Assembly: GCA_023101725.1 (NCBI GenBank)
Contig: JALJCO010012682.1
Coordinates: forward strand, 372,001-436,000
Direction: 5' to 3'
Source: Atherinomorus stipes
Taxonomy: Eukaryota; Chordata; Actinopteri; Atheriniformes; Atherinidae
DNA: 64,000 bases
Shown here: positions 1-18,799 of the stretch, piece after piece
Layout of the letters: every line of letters begins with the position of its first letter
Position numbering within the stretch: the stretch's first letter is position 1
Translations under genes and position numbers: made by a program
The notes under the pieces: generated by a model
Seen by the model: the letters and a program-made list of their open reading frames with translations, nothing else
Database searches by the model: none
Told to the model about the DNA's origin: nothing

Positions 1-5370
<5,370 letters not shown>

Positions 5371-8300
5371 CTTTATCCACATGTGTACACCAGACGCTGC
5401 TCAGCTCTCAGCTCACAGACACAGCCTCCCCCACCTGCTTATTTCAGCTTTGAGAGTCTAGCTTTGCACAGCTGATTCTCTACACCAAAGACACCCTCTT
5501 GAGATCTTTTCCCAAATCTGTCAGGCTCCAGCCAGAGTTCTGACCCAGAGCTCTCCCTGGCCATCTGTTCCCCATCCTGTATTCTGCCCCACCCTCACTA
5601 ATCCCTCACCTGACTCCATCCAGCAGGTTGCCCTTGTGTCTGTGCTGTGTCATGGCTTCAGTGGGAAAACCTTTGTAATTGTAATGTTTACTATGCAGAT
5701 CAAGGGCTGCAGATCACCACTGTTAACTTTTGGCACCCATCCTGCACTCTGTGTGTGGCAGCTAGCACTTTGCTTTGACTCCGCAGCGTGGTGCAGCCCG
5801 CAGCATGGCCATGTCCCCCCCCCCCCCCCCCATCAGCATCAGCAGACCCACGTCTATTTAACAGAGCTACAGTGGCACTTAACGTTTTCTTGTTGTGCAG
5901 TGATTCTGGTGATGTTGCTACCAAATAAAACTCACACCGTTCTTACAAAGCAACTGTATATTGCTGTTAAAGCATGCTGATTGATATTTGCAGACACTTC
6001 ATTAACATCAAGGTGAAAAGATAACAAAATTGAAAACACCCATTTTGAAGGCTGTTGACATCTATTGAGCGCATTTGAGAAAGAAATCTCTCTGAAATCT
6101 ATAAATTGCATGGTAGAACTATTTCGTACCTTTGATAGACAAAATCCCTGTCTTGGAGCCTGGTTCACATATGTGTGTTTCCACTGTGAGCTGTGTGTTA
6201 ATCTCTGTGCTACTGCTGAATTTGACTGTCTTAAGTACAGGAAATGTGAACTTAGTGCAATTTGACTGTGCCTACAGTGTAACAATATGATTGCGCACCA
6301 CAGTTGTGTTGCCGCCATCACGTGTGCCCTGTGTTGTGCAGCACGTGCTCTTTGAAATGCAGTTTTATTTTTGTCTGATCTGCTATAAACTCCCTGAACT
6401 CTTCTGGCAGAGTTTGTTTTGGATGCGAGTCACACCACAGTACCTATATGGGTCTCAGCATGAGGCGACAGTATATGTTGTAATGTGACTCCTGTCATGA
6501 ACAATGAATACACTCGCACGAAGGATCTAAAAGAAAAAAAATCTGCTCTTCCGTTCTACTCCTCAGTCTGTTTTTCATTAGTTTGCTGGAAGCTCTGAAG
6601 TGTGGTTGAAACTTGGATATCTTGGAAATACCTGTGGCCTGGATGTTCAATTTGCAAAGAATGTCCATCCGCTGTTCCCCACTTTAAACACATAAAGTAC
6701 ATGCTTCTGTTCAAGTCTTTTATGAAACACACGATCAGACACTGCTCCGGTTGCTTGCTCAGATGGAAATCTGAGGAGGTTTTGTTAGATGCAGCATCAT
6801 GAAGTTGCTTTTTGTTGTGGTCAGCTGTGATGTCATGGATCAGAGAAGCATGTTTGTGCCCAGTGAACTCAGGAAAAAAAAAGTATGAGGAGTGACATTT
6901 GCCTGTGAGACTGGATCAGGATCATTTCCCACATCAGTCATGCTAACACAGAGAGTGGAAGAGTGTGAGGAGTGAGCAGTTTTGTGTTTGGCAGTTGACC
7001 CAAACACACAACAGAATGGGTCATATTGATCAGTGATGGTAATTGTTACTGCAACCAATGTTATGCACAGTAAATGTTAACTGACATAGCTACTTTGAAT
7101 GCATTGCTCTGCATTTTACAAAACTTGTCCTCTTTTTGTTTTTTTATTGTAACTTTTTTTTTAACCTCTGTAATGTTTTTATACTTTCTATTTTGCTATC
7201 TCACTACAAGTTCCCCTTTTCGCACCCTTAGTTAGACAAAGTAACGTCCACATTTCTCAGGTGTCCTCTGAATGTTTGCAGATTATTGACTTTTTATCAT
7301 ATTTTCTAAGATGTGATCAAAGGTATCCTGCTTTTTTAGATATATATTTTTGCACTGCAGTGCTTTTGCATGACTATTATGCACACTCACAGTAGAAAGC
7401 ATGTCTGACCTTTTTATTGTGTTTTTTTTTTTTTTCTTTCATTGTTGCAGTAAGTGTATGAGAGCAGATCAGAAATCATGCAACACACTCATACTGTACA
7501 CTTTGTTTTGGAGACCCAATATATGATGCAAGTCGTTGGTCGAAAACTAGTGGCACTTTCAGGTCACGTTCAGTCCAATAATCATTTAATTCACACGAGA
7601 GAGATTTGCTTTTAGATCTTATGATGTTACTTACGCAACCACTTTTCTGAATATCTTCCCTGCTGTGTGAACACTACTGAAAATCTATGCATGTCGTTAA
7701 TCTTGAGTGCTATTTCTTTTGAACAGATGCAGATGTAAACGTGCTGGCGCATTTGTACTGTATAGTATGCATGTCTTAATAGCTGCTTTAAACAGAGCTA
7801 ACTTCTGTAAAGTTGTTAACAGCATCTTAAACATATCCCCCTGTTTTTTTGTTTGTCTGTTTTTTTCTTTCTTTTGTGTGTGTGTGCGTGTGAGTGTGTG
7901 TTGGTCAAGATATGTTTCTTGACTTGTTAGGATTTTATACTGACAAAGTATTTTCTAAACGATCAGCTCGCACCCCTCACTGATTGAAATCATCTGTCCT
8001 GGAATTTCAAGGAGAGTTGGATGTGAATCCTCACAGTTCAGCTGGGAATTTTAAAGATGTTTATCCTCTAACAGCTTAAGAGTTTAACTTAGGGGGAGAG
8101 GGGTGATTTTATGAATAAATAAATACATGATCTTGGCTGTCTGACTTTTCCAACCCCTTATTGCTTCCAAATGGATCTGCATTAGTTCACCTTCTTACTA
8201 AAATGAATGCTGCATGGTGGTAGAATGGTGTTTTATGCCTTCTACTGTTGGCAATAGCACAATATGGGTATGTATAAGTAATAATAGCGTGACCTTGCAC

Positions 8301-8576
8301 ATATCTGAAAACACATATTAGTCTAGAGGAGGATTAAGCTTTCTGTTGTATTCCATGCTTCCTAATTGGATCGTGTTTGAGCAATGATGTACTTGACGTG
8401 GAAGCACAGTGACGTCAGCTCGTAGATTTAACTGTATAATAGGATGATATCAGTTGTGACATGAAGTGTATCAATAGCATTGTTTACTTCATTCCTGTTT
8501 ACATGTAAAAACACACTGAAATGTATAAAAATGATGTAACATAAAATAATTTGGATATCACTTTTTCTGTAATAAA
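5371..8576 (+). other. ano3: Probable ano3 3' UTR and polyadenylation signals
   Basis: No further coding potential follows the ano3 stop. AATAAA signals occur at 5924-5929 and 8571-8576. The latter is followed by an AT-rich stretch and would give a 3' UTR of about 3.2 kb, while the former gives a short alternative. A poly-C run at 5815-5831 and T-rich tracts near 7420 and 7850 are the only other structure seen. Transcript ends are inferred from the signals only. Confidence 0.5.
5815..5831. repeat. Poly-C tract
   Basis: A run of about 17 C, followed by CATCAGCATCAGCAG, in the presumed ano3 3' UTR. Confidence 0.85.
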
Positions 8577-11500
8577 TCATGAATTGAACCTTTTAAATCA
8601 AACATTTTGTCTTATTTATTGTTTTTAATGTAAAGTAAAACCCTTTATTGTTTTCAGGATTATTAAATTAAACTAAATGTGCTTATGGAACAAACTGAAG
8701 CAGTGCAGACACAGCTTTCTTTTTCCTCGCTATTATCACAAACCTCATCCTCTTCTTGCCAAAGAGGCTTCATACACCATAATGTTCAAAAGATTGTGTT
8801 TCTATAACAAGTTTGCTATTTGAGTATTGTAGTTTTCCCCCACCACATTTTTAAAGTTTATGCCACTGCTGCTCAGTCCTCACCGCGAACTACTTTTCCA
8901 TTCATGACATGTTGCTTAACACCAGCCTTCATTTTTTACAGTAAGATTTAAACACTGCAAAAGAAACATGCAAAAGTTTGGTTTACTTTGGGTTTTGATG
9001 ACAGATGTTTCATTCTTTGATTATGTCCTCTGTTAAGCCTCCCACATTGAGATATTTCTTTCCCCCCGCTGACTAACAGACGCTATATCACAGCCCAATA
9101 ATAATGATCTCACTGTTTGATTTTGTAAGGAAAAAAGCAGATGATACATCGTCACCCTGCAGTGAGACAAACTTGAGTGGGATGGTGAAGATGTAGAGTT
9201 ATGAGTCTAAATTAATGGAAAAGGTGTTTTTAACTGAAAAAACTATTGTAAGTCATAGAAACCTAGCAACAGCATCATCTGAACCTAATATGCTGCATAC
9301 TACAGTAATGTTGGAAAGAAATATAATAGCCTGGCTGGAGCATCATAGAGCTTAGAACAATCATAATAATTTGACTTACAATGATAATATGTGGTATAAA
9401 AGCAAAGAAGCAGTGTTTCTTCTTGTTATTGTTTTTTTGTTTTTTTCTTTTTTGGGGGGGGTTTTCTTTGTTGCTATACATGAAGAAAGAAACCCTACTT
9501 CAACAGAAAATTTATCTTCTTGCTCAGATGCACATCCTGCAGCCGTTAGTGGTTGTTCTGCAGGGCAGCAAAATAAAACCTTTGGGTTTATCCACCACTG
9601 AAACAACTTGAGTGCTTCTCACATTTTGCACAGAGCAGTTTTCCAGATCAGGCATAATTCCAACCACAGCGTCGTATATCAGGGATTTTAACCACCTTCC
9701 TGCACACACGGACTGCAGACATTTGTGGTCTCTGCAAGCACCTCTATGTGACTGATGTCAAGTTTTCAAAACTGATTTATAATGAAGATAATCTGCGGGG
9801 CGAATGAGACTGTGGCTGTAAATCCACTAGGGCTGATGTGTAAACAGGACAGGCAGCAGAGGATGACCACCAGGGGACAAAGGAGTCATTACACTGACAT
9901 CCACAAATCAGAAGAAAGCTCAGGAAGCCCAGTGCAAGAAAACATCTCCAACATTACAGAGGGGTGTTCTGCATTTGTTTTGGAAATTTCCTATTTTTAT
10001 GAATTTATTCATGAGTAGTTCATTTTTTATACTCGCTCTCTGAAGCTTCAGAGAGAAATATCACAACCGTTTGAGTTAGTTTTGGCTCGTCATGACACTG
10101 TGTGCTCTCATGTTCAGAGGTAGAGTCTCTCTGTTTGTGTTGATGTTGTTTCCCCTAAATATAAACTCAGAGGTTCTGTGTGAGATTTTTAAGGATTAAT
10201 CTTGGGATTACAAATTTAGACTTTTAGCTTTTTACATTTTAGGAATCCCCTCACATGAAGACTGAGCAAGCTCACATCACAAGGGCTGTACAAATAAACT
10301 AAATGAAGCAGCGTAGATATACTAAGCCTTTGTTCTGTTACCATCTGATCTGTCTTCTGTCTATTGAGTTTTACTTCCACTAAACTGTGATAGAATGATC
10401 CCCTGCCACCGAAACAGCCTTATACTTACAAACTGATCTGCAGTAGGGGAGAAGTACAGTATGGGTAATGTGTTTTTCAGGAATCCTTGGCTATTTTACA
10501 AATACACAGTTACAGTCTCCAACTGTAAAATGGTTTTCATTGTGTTTACAACTGAATATGAATTCAATAAGGCTGAGAGAGATGGCTTTGAAATGTTTAC
10601 TGTATTATAAAAACATTACCTTGTATTTATTTTCTACATACCTTCCCAGTGCCTGACTGTCTGTGTAAGATTTTATATTTATCTGATCGCAATATTTACT
10701 GGCACCTCTAGCTAAGCTCCGGGAACCAGTCGAAAATCATTTGAGCTGACAGTGCACCTGGAAGTTTGATTATACACATGGAAGGAAAACAGATCAGAAA
10801 CCAAAATATAGAGTTTGTAAAATGTAATGAGAGATTTGCCAACCAAATTAAAACATTATGACTGACACTGCTTTTTATACAAAATAGATTTAAAATTTGA
10901 ATATATAAATATTTCTCATTGCACATGAATGATGCATAGTGCACAGCAGCTGGTGAAGACAGCAGAGCAGCAGGCCTGTGGGTAAAATGCCCAGATGGGT
11001 GACAGAGGAATTCAGAAATGAAGCATGAGCAACAATAGATGAGGTGACCTGAGCAAACCTCCTCCACAGAGAAGCATCAGCCTTGAAATGCTGTGGGTAG
11101 CTGGATGAATGGAGGAACTGACAAAGAAAAAAAAAAGGAAGAGAAAAAGACTTGCATGCTTATCTAGTTGCAGATTAATTTTAATAACCAGAGACAGCTT
11201 GATCCTGACTATCGATGAAAAAACTTTAATTAGGATCATAATCTTTAAGATTTCCTTTATCTAATAGCTGTTGTCATCATATAAGCTGCATATTTCTTGT
11301 GGCATGTCTAAGAGCTCATGTATGTCGAAGAGCATTTCATCATCTGATGAAATACAGGCATGCCTTAGAATAAGTTTGTGAATGTATAAATATACTTTGC
11401 TTTGCTTCTTCATTTTCTTTTACTATGGATGATGAAAAAAGTAAAACTCAAGTGCAAGCTGCTCCATAGAAAAGTAGAATAAAGGTGCAGAAATAAGCAT

Positions 11501-13066
11501 CCTGCCTTCTCATGTAAAAATGCTGTATATTACATCTGCTTGGCCACCTAAGCACCTGTCTTGCTGGTTAATGTTCATGCTCAGTAGTGAGTCTGAAAAC
11601 AGCCTGAAAATATTGTTAATCAGATGACGTGTTTTAGACATATGTTAAAAGTTACATACACCATACAGTACAAACTTCCCATAGATTAACTCTGAGTCCT
11701 TGGTTTGATGGAAACTTTGAAACAGACTTTCTTTCGGCAAAGTTAAGCGTTTATTAAAGAATTTCTGCCCTTTTCCCTTCTCCACATTCTGTGCTCATAT
11801 CTAGAGCTAATGTTTTTTCCTAACAGGGATATTCTTTACCTCTACATACATATGGAATATAAGTCACGCTGCTGCAGTGCTAAAGAGGGTGCATCTCCTT
11901 CTAAACAGTCTATTTTTTATGACTGCTCTCACAACTAATCCTGTACAAGGTCTTAACTGGCGGCTCAGTGAATCCATGTTTGCATATTTGACCTACGACC
12001 CCTCTCCAGAGTTGAGAAGAAGGGGCTACAGCAGACATTCCTTCCTAACTGATACCACAGGCAGTATTAAGTGGTTTTCACATCCACTTCCTTGATTATT
12101 CACTCCAATATTTAAAGCATTACCCGTTCAGTCTTTCTTCTGTTTTCATTATTTCCCTGTTAGGTTGTTCTTGATTCTTCCTTTTCTCTCTTCCCTTCAG
12201 TGTTGTGTTCTTTGTTTATCTGTTTTGGATGTTAGTGATTTTCTTGTGTCATGCTTTTGAGATGTGATGGACCTACAGGAGCTAAGTTTGTGGATTTATT
12301 GGATCATCATTTGATAACAGTGCAACCACAGCAGAGAGGCTGAGACATGGAGATTAAAACAAGAGGCAAAAAGAATTTTGCCAAAAGGGGAAAAGAAAGT
12401 TTACATTTGATTTTATCTGCAAATGATTAGCACAGCCAAACTAGTTTCCTGCGTATAAAAACAGGGTTATGACTGCTCTCTGTGGATGCAGTCCAGACAG
12501 TTGTTGTTGAAGCTGAGAGCAGAAGTTGTTTTTCATTTGAATTGCTCCATATAATAACCATGGCTGAAGCATTATGCAATAAAAAGGAAAGAAAAAAATC
12601 TCATCTGCACTTTTAAATATACATAAGTGACCTTCAGCAGGTTTTTTCCAGCTGTGTTTGTGAGCGCTCTGCTTTTTAATGGTTGGTGATGAGGTGGACT
12701 ATGAAGGTATCATTATCCAGCTGCAAGTCACATGTGCAAGAAGGGAGAGAAAAATAAACTGTGATTATACTGCCGTAGATGAGGAGCGATAGTACAGAAG
12801 GACCCTATTACAGTTCGCTCTGTTGAGGACTCTGACAGTGGAACGAGCACTTCTGCTTCAGAGGACTTTTGTTAAACAGTGAAGAACAGTGAACCTGACA
12901 AACGCTTGTTCTCTTTGGAGCTGAGTGCACGCCTTTGATGTGTTTAATACAATCAATTTCAGCTGCAGCAGCCTTGAGAAATGGAAAGATTTTTCATTCC
13001 ATGTCATTGGTTCAGTTCAGGGTCGCAGGGTTGATAGAGGCCGTACCAGCAATTATCAGGTGCAGA

Positions 13067-13143
13067 GAATGAATGAATGAATGAATGAATGAATGAATGA
13101 ATGAATGAATGAATGAATGAATGAATGAATGAATGAATGAATG
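13067..13143. repeat. (GAAT)n microsatellite
   Basis: About 19 perfect copies of the tetranucleotide GAAT. The flank at 13010-13065 (GGGTCGCAGGGTTGATAGAGGC) resembles the short dispersed fish repeat also seen near 16.3 kb, so the array may have grown from that repeat's tail. Confidence 0.95.
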
Positions 13144-14101
13144 TCATTGGTCTGCATTTTGAATTTATCCTCCAGGACTAAGAATGACTGCTTTCAAACT
13201 AATTTTTAGTTAGGTGCTGGTGTGGAGTAGAAAACAAGATTTCTGCTGTATGTATTTCTTGAAGTTTATGACCCCTTTGAACTATAGCCATGAAGTACTC
13301 TTTTTTTTCCCTCTATACTTTTCTGCACTTGTATTTCTACCTTTTTTCCAGATTCGTATTTTTCCTATTGAAATCTCTAGGCTGCAACAAGTAAGGCACA
13401 GAATGTACTTAATATATTTTATGTGCAGCTGAATATGAGGAGGGCACAGAAAAACATGCAGCAGATTTCTTGTGGAATGACTGCAGAATTTGGTGCAGGT
13501 GAGTTTTACTTGGTATTTTTTTTCATTTTGCTCTAAGAAAACCAAAGCTTATGGGTATCGTTTCCAAAGCTGGCAGGTCTTGAACCAGTCTGGTGTCCTG
13601 ATACGGAGTCAAAACATCAAAGCAAATGTCAAGAGAATCGGGGGTTTGTACAATTATGCACTCTCTGGATTTTATTATTTTCTTAAATACTGGGGAGGTG
13701 CACGGGGCATTTATTACCTCACTCCTCCACTTCGTGTCTCTGATGATTATTTGGGGGGAGGTTTGCAAAACGCGTCCCTCTTTTTCACCTCTGTCCACAT
13801 GGGGCTTTTATACGTCTTGTGCATTTCTCCAATATATATCAGGACACATCCAGCAGATTAACTCAACCATTGCTGATATAAACCTCCTGATGTGAAGGAT
13901 CAAACTGAAACAGTGTTCTGTACTTGTAATGAGCATGAAGTCATCAAGATTTACTGTAAGACTGCAAGTTAGCTTCCCATCTCTGCAGCCTCCTACGCAG
14001 CCTGCAGGCCCTTGACCTCCTGTTCAGTCAGATCAGCACTGTGAGGAAACCCATCACCATCTGAAAGGCATCTGTCCAAACTGCAGACTTAAGGCATCTA
14101 T

Positions 14102-14123
14102 CACACACACACACACACACACA
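14102..14123. repeat. (CA)n microsatellite
   Basis: An uninterrupted CA dinucleotide run of about 11 units. Confidence 0.9.
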
Positions 14124-16314
14124 TAAACAACATAATACAGCAGAGGATCAAGAGGAACATTTCTCCCAACCCCATTAAATTATATTTGTTGCTACATGTG
14201 TTGCTACATCTGCTTTCAGGCGGCTTCACTCTGCCGTGCCCTGCTCTGTCGGCAAGTTTACTCTATGAGTGTTTATGCAGAGAAACGCTGTATTTATTCA
14301 GGTGTTAGACTCAAGACAGAGCAACAAAAAGCCTGCACACAGAGAAGCCTCAGGCTCCCTCTGCCTGTACCATTCATTCAACACTGTGTCCAGAAGAAAA
14401 GCAGTTGTTGCAAACAAACTACTTTTTTCTCTGAAAACACTCCTTTAATGACTCAACTCTGGTGGGAAATGCAAAATATGTGGATTTAATGGACCACAAT
14501 TGCAACATATTTCCTCAGAGTTATGCGGAAATATGGGGAAAAATGGTATTCAGATGCTGGATGCTGTGAAATGAGCTTTTTTTTTTTTTTTTTTTTCTTT
14601 AGCAACAATGTAGCCTAATGATTTTTAAAACTGATGAACAACAACATGGCTCAGATACATCAGAGGTACAACTATGCATGTTTCAAACAAAGTCTTGAGT
14701 GTTTACATGAAGTCTGCCAGCAGAAAGAGCTGCACTCCAAGGTTTAGACCAATCAAATGTAGATTCTCTTGAAAAATATTTATAGAAATATTATGAATGA
14801 GACAAACTGTTTTCAAAACTGTAATAATCCAACATTTCATGTTAACAACGGATCAAATTATGTTTGTACGATGAACTTTTCACCTGACGCTGCAGTTTCC
14901 GCTCAGCTCTAGGGAGACTTTTCAGTACTTTGCTGATTGTGTTTTGTTTTCTTGCCTGCAGATTTACTGTTAAGGTCTCATCACCGCACAATGCTTGCTC
15001 AGCATTAAACAGCGGACAAATGCACTTAACAGCTAAAGTGCCCCAAATCCCGCAGGAATTAGTGGATTTAAAGAGTTGTCAAGGAAAGAGTGATGTTGAA
15101 AAAAAATCAAGAAATCGAATCACAACCACAAAGAAATCTTTGTTTGCTTGATTTTTTTTTTTTTTTTTTTTTTTACATATGTTTTTGTTTATATTTTGCA
15201 TGTTACACTGGAGGACCCTGCAGAGTGCAGGGATGTCCATGACATGACCTACAGAAGCAGCTGCTCAGTGATCCAGAGCCTTAAATGTTGGGACTGTTGA
15301 GTGTGTGAAATGGTCAACATGTTATTTTAAAATCAAATATACCATATAATACTTCCATCTATGTCAACAATCAAATGCTACTATCCTTACAGAAAGATGT
15401 GACAAAATGTCTCACTTCATTGTTATTTTTTCCGTTTTTCTGAAATCAGATCAGGTTGTATATTTATTCTGTTCAGGTTTCACTTTGCCGTTGCTGTGCA
15501 CTAACCTTTGCTGACTTTTATCCTTCATGTTTACAAAACCTATAAACCCTGCTTTCATCCTGCTGCTTTCATCTGCTTGTTGTTCCCAGCTGAGAAAGGT
15601 GAGTGAAGAAAGAACAAATCCTTTATGCAGAATATGACACACTTAACACTGGCAGTTTCATCAAACATTTTTGGCTTTTCCATTTCCCACTCCTGTATGT
15701 TAGTAGATATGGTTTATTGATATGGTATATCACTTATTTATAATGTAGATTTTTTTCAACTCTTTTTGTTATGTTGCATAATAACAAAAACACAACTTTC
15801 ATGTCGCTCCAAAAACTGTTTGATCTATGAATGGATGGATTAAACAGAGGACATAACCGGCTCAGTGTTTATAGCTCACCATATGTTTCCAGTTTTTGTG
15901 TGTATTGCTTAAAAAGCTGAGAACCATATCTGAGACCACCCTGTGACGATGTAATTATCCGAGACAGGATGTGCAATAGAGGAGATCATAGCCCACGGGA
16001 CTCTTCCTCCATTCTGTAATATGATTGCCTGACTGCAGTCACATGGTTACCTATAACTATGCTCTTACTGTCTTATAGTAAGAAAAATGCTTTCAATCTG
16101 TTTGAAACCATTTTCCCCCACAACAGTTTTTAGATAAGAGAAGTAAACGAGGTGTTTCTATGAATACTGAATGAAAGGTGAATAATGTAATATAATATAA
16201 TATAACATAACAATTTATATAAGATTATATAATTTATAATAATAGTAAGATTTTTCTTTTCATTATTACTATTGTACACTCATATAAATACACCCACTTA
16301 ATCCACTTGAAGGT

Positions 16315-16445
16315 TGCTGGTGGGCTGGATATTATCTCATTTTCTATAAGATAAGAGGCAGGGTACACCCTAGATGGGTCACCAGTCAATTAAAGGGACA
16401 ACACAGAGCAAAGAACCACTAAGACTCACTCAGTGTCAATTTGGA
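16315..16445. repeat. Degenerate dispersed repeat fragment
   Basis: The text GCAGGGTACACCCTAGATGG, then GTCACCAGTCAATTAAAGGG and CAACACAGAG, matches the recurrent fish sequence whose consensus reads like GGGTACACCCTGGACAGGTC then GCCAGTC. The assignment rests on memory of that family and the limits are approximate. Confidence 0.45.
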
Positions 16446-17819
16446 AGAAAAGAAAGACAAAGGAAAAGAACATGTAAATCTCAAGACTAAAATTTTTTTT
16501 TAAGGACAAAGTAGTAAGATTATTGTAAATAAGAATAACATCCTGTCACCATCTTTTAGGATTATAGGCTAGGATGAGTTCACCACTCTGGGAATGACTT
16601 TGTGAACAAATATGATTCAAGCATAATGTCATTCAATGTGAAGTTACTAAAAATTGGGGGAAATGATCATCTAAATTCTGAAAATGCAGATGATACACAA
16701 GTTCCAAGGTTTAAAACCCATGCTGAATGGATGTGATCTTTCTCCAGACATGATCTTTGATGGGAGTCACTGTGTATCAGGTTTTAATGTACAAATGCAA
16801 GTTAAAAATCTATTAACAAGGTCCAGAAATGCAGCCATCTTCTCAGAGATGAGGAGAAGATGAAGAAATGGAAAACTGTCCTTCAGTCTGACAAATGACA
16901 ATTGTACATGTTTGGACTGATATGATTCTCCTATAGACTGATGTCTAAACAAGACTATCTGGCTAGTTTAAATAACATGACAGCATCTGTGACGATGTGG
17001 GGATGTATTAGTGCACATGTCCTATAACTTTCCATTAGCATTTGAGAACATACATTGTTTTAGAAAGACAATTTCAAACAATATCCTGCAAGTACTTGAT
17101 GTATGTCAAACAAAAATCACAGTAGGACATCCAGAGGTGTTACAAAGTGCAGAGACACAACACTTCCAAAACTCTGGTGACCCAGTTTCTGATTAACATT
17201 GGTTCACATCGCTGTTCATGGTGATGTGATGTGTTTTATGTTTCATCATCACATTATAGTAAAATGTGTCAAAATGAGACATACATATGTAAGAGTAGTA
17301 ATATCTCTGTGTTTAATAGGAGAATATTACATCCAAACAAGTCCGATAAGGTTCTATAAGCAAAAGTAGTTGGATGTGAGTTGTCAAAGAAACTATAGGC
17401 CTATTTTAGAATGGAAATGATAAATAATAATGCAGGGTCAGGGACCAGAGAAGAAGAGCGATTTTTTAAAAAATAGTTGATTGTGTGCATAATGTGTTTC
17501 TAAAAAAAATAATGGTACAAAACAGCTAAAAAGAAATTAGGCTACTTAGATACACAATTTCCCCTTTGTATAATTCTCAGTTTGATTGTATTTTTAGAAT
17601 AATAAGTCAGACAACAAAACAGTTCCTATTCATTAAGATGCAAAACAACTTAATGGCTTCGCACTGTGAGTTTGGATCAGGGGCCGCCAGGGGCCTCGTG
17701 ACTTTAACAGGCAGTCTGTGCCTATTACGTGACGGGGGACTGTGTAACATGAGTCAGGGTGAAAACTGCTCGCTGTATCCGGCCACCACTCCAGATGCTG
17801 CTAGAGGGAGAGTTGGTGC

Positions 17820-18449
17820 ATGATGGATCCCGTCCCACTGCTGCTCATCATAGTCGCATCTTTCCCGTTTAGCCCGGCTGTCTACACCGGGCCCCTCCAG
17901 CCGGAGATCTCCAACGGCACTTTCCACCACTTCTTTGTCCCGGACGGAGACTATGAGGAGACAGTGGACCCCGAGCAGTGCCAAATGCTGTTTAAGTTCT
18001 CAGACGTGTTTCCGTGTGGGGCCACAGAGGACAGCGACGCCGCTGTGCGGGAAGACTTCGTCATCACTAAGCTGCAGGCGGAGGACGCGGCGCGGCTGCT
18101 GGAGGGCATCGGCCGGACTGTGGCGCACGACCTGGATGGAGAGGACAGCTACGGGAAGTTCCTCCAGCGGGAGATCTCCCAGATCAGCGAAGCCTTTTCA
18201 AACGTGGACAAGTCCCTGCTGGAGCTTGAGGTAAAGTTTAAGCAAAGTCAAGAAACTGAGCTGAGAGAGGAGCAACAGCTGAACAGCTATGTAGTAAAAC
18301 AAGTGAGCGACGTCAGGAGCGCTCTGAGGGAAACCACCGACATCTCTCTGGGACTCAAAGATAAACACGAGCTGCTGTCTCTCATCATCCGCAGTCATGG
18401 CACCAGACTGAGCCGCCTGAAGACTGAGTACCTAAATGTTGGCTCTTAG
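17820..18449 (+). CDS. fibin: Fin bud initiation factor homolog (FIBIN), single exon
   Basis: This 209-residue intronless reading frame encodes a small secreted protein, close to the length of mammalian FIBIN. A hydrophobic signal sequence covers about residues 5-20. It is followed by the family signature GPLQPEISNGTFHHFFVPDG, then DYEE..DPEQC, and later LDGEDSYGK, NVDKSLLELE.KFKQ and the C-terminal IRSHGTRLSRLK. One N-glycosylation site (NGT) lies in the signature. The second half is helical and probably coiled. The ATG at 17820 (MMDP) is chosen; the next ATG, three bases on, is equally possible. In zebrafish fibin acts upstream of tbx5 in pectoral fin bud formation; that function is inferred here by homology. 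Position downstream of ano3 matches the human order. Confidence 0.95.
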   Translation: MMDPVPLLLIIVASFPFSPAVYTGPLQPEISNGTFHHFFVPDGDYEETVDPEQCQMLFKFSDVFPCGATEDSDAAVREDFVITKLQAEDAARLLEGIGRTVAHDLDGEDSYGKFLQREISQISEAFSNVDKSLLELEVKFKQSQETELREEQQLNSYVVKQVSDVRSALRETTDISLGLKDKHELLSLIIRSHGTRLSRLKTEYLNVGS

Positions 18450-18784
18450 TGGGGGTTATTGCTGTTTATTGTGTGTGAGTGTGTGAGAAAGAAAAGTACG
18501 CCCCAGTTCTTCAAGGCTGGAAAGTTCACTGTGACTCGTGAATATCCTTCTTTAGTATTTGAAATACTCTTGACCTTTGCTTGTTCCCATTCCTTGCAGC
18601 TATGTCACTGAAGGGAGCTGGAACAAAAATATCAACACATTCCTGCGAGTCAGGAAGAAAAAAATGTGAGCATAAATTATGTCTCATCTCTAATGAGGGA
18701 TTTTATCTAAAAGTGAAATTTATTTTCCAGATTAGTATAAAACTGTCAGTTTGTATGATTTAAACTGTTGTTCATAGTCAATCA

Positions 18785-18790
18785 AATAAA
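18785..18790 (+). terminator. fibin: fibin polyadenylation signal
   Basis: An AATAAA hexamer about 335 bp after the fibin stop is the first good signal downstream. Confidence 0.5.
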
Positions 18791-18799
18791 TATCTGTTA

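Larger units (their letters stand above)
8590..17819. other. Intergenic region ano3 to fibin
   Basis: No exon with convincing protein similarity or paired splice sites was found. Open frames here are short and without recognisable motifs. Visible structure: a 20-bp perfect palindrome at 10036-10055, a GAAT microsatellite (13067-13143), a CA repeat (14102-14123), T-runs at about 14578-14596 and 15151-15173, and a piece of dispersed repeat near 16315-16445. Conserved non-coding enhancers are possible but cannot be judged without alignment. Confidence 0.6.

Noticed and set aside
5636..6321. Open frames of 114 and 129 codons in the ano3 3' region
   Set aside because: One runs through a homopolymer C tract and neither has protein motifs. 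They fit UTR sequence.
13067..13143. Regular direct repeats that could suggest a CRISPR-like array
   Set aside because: It is a plain tetranucleotide microsatellite without spacers, in vertebrate DNA.
13490..13895. Overlapping open frames of about 90-123 codons on both strands
   Set aside because: No family motif, no splice pattern and mutually overlapping frames; not supported as a gene.
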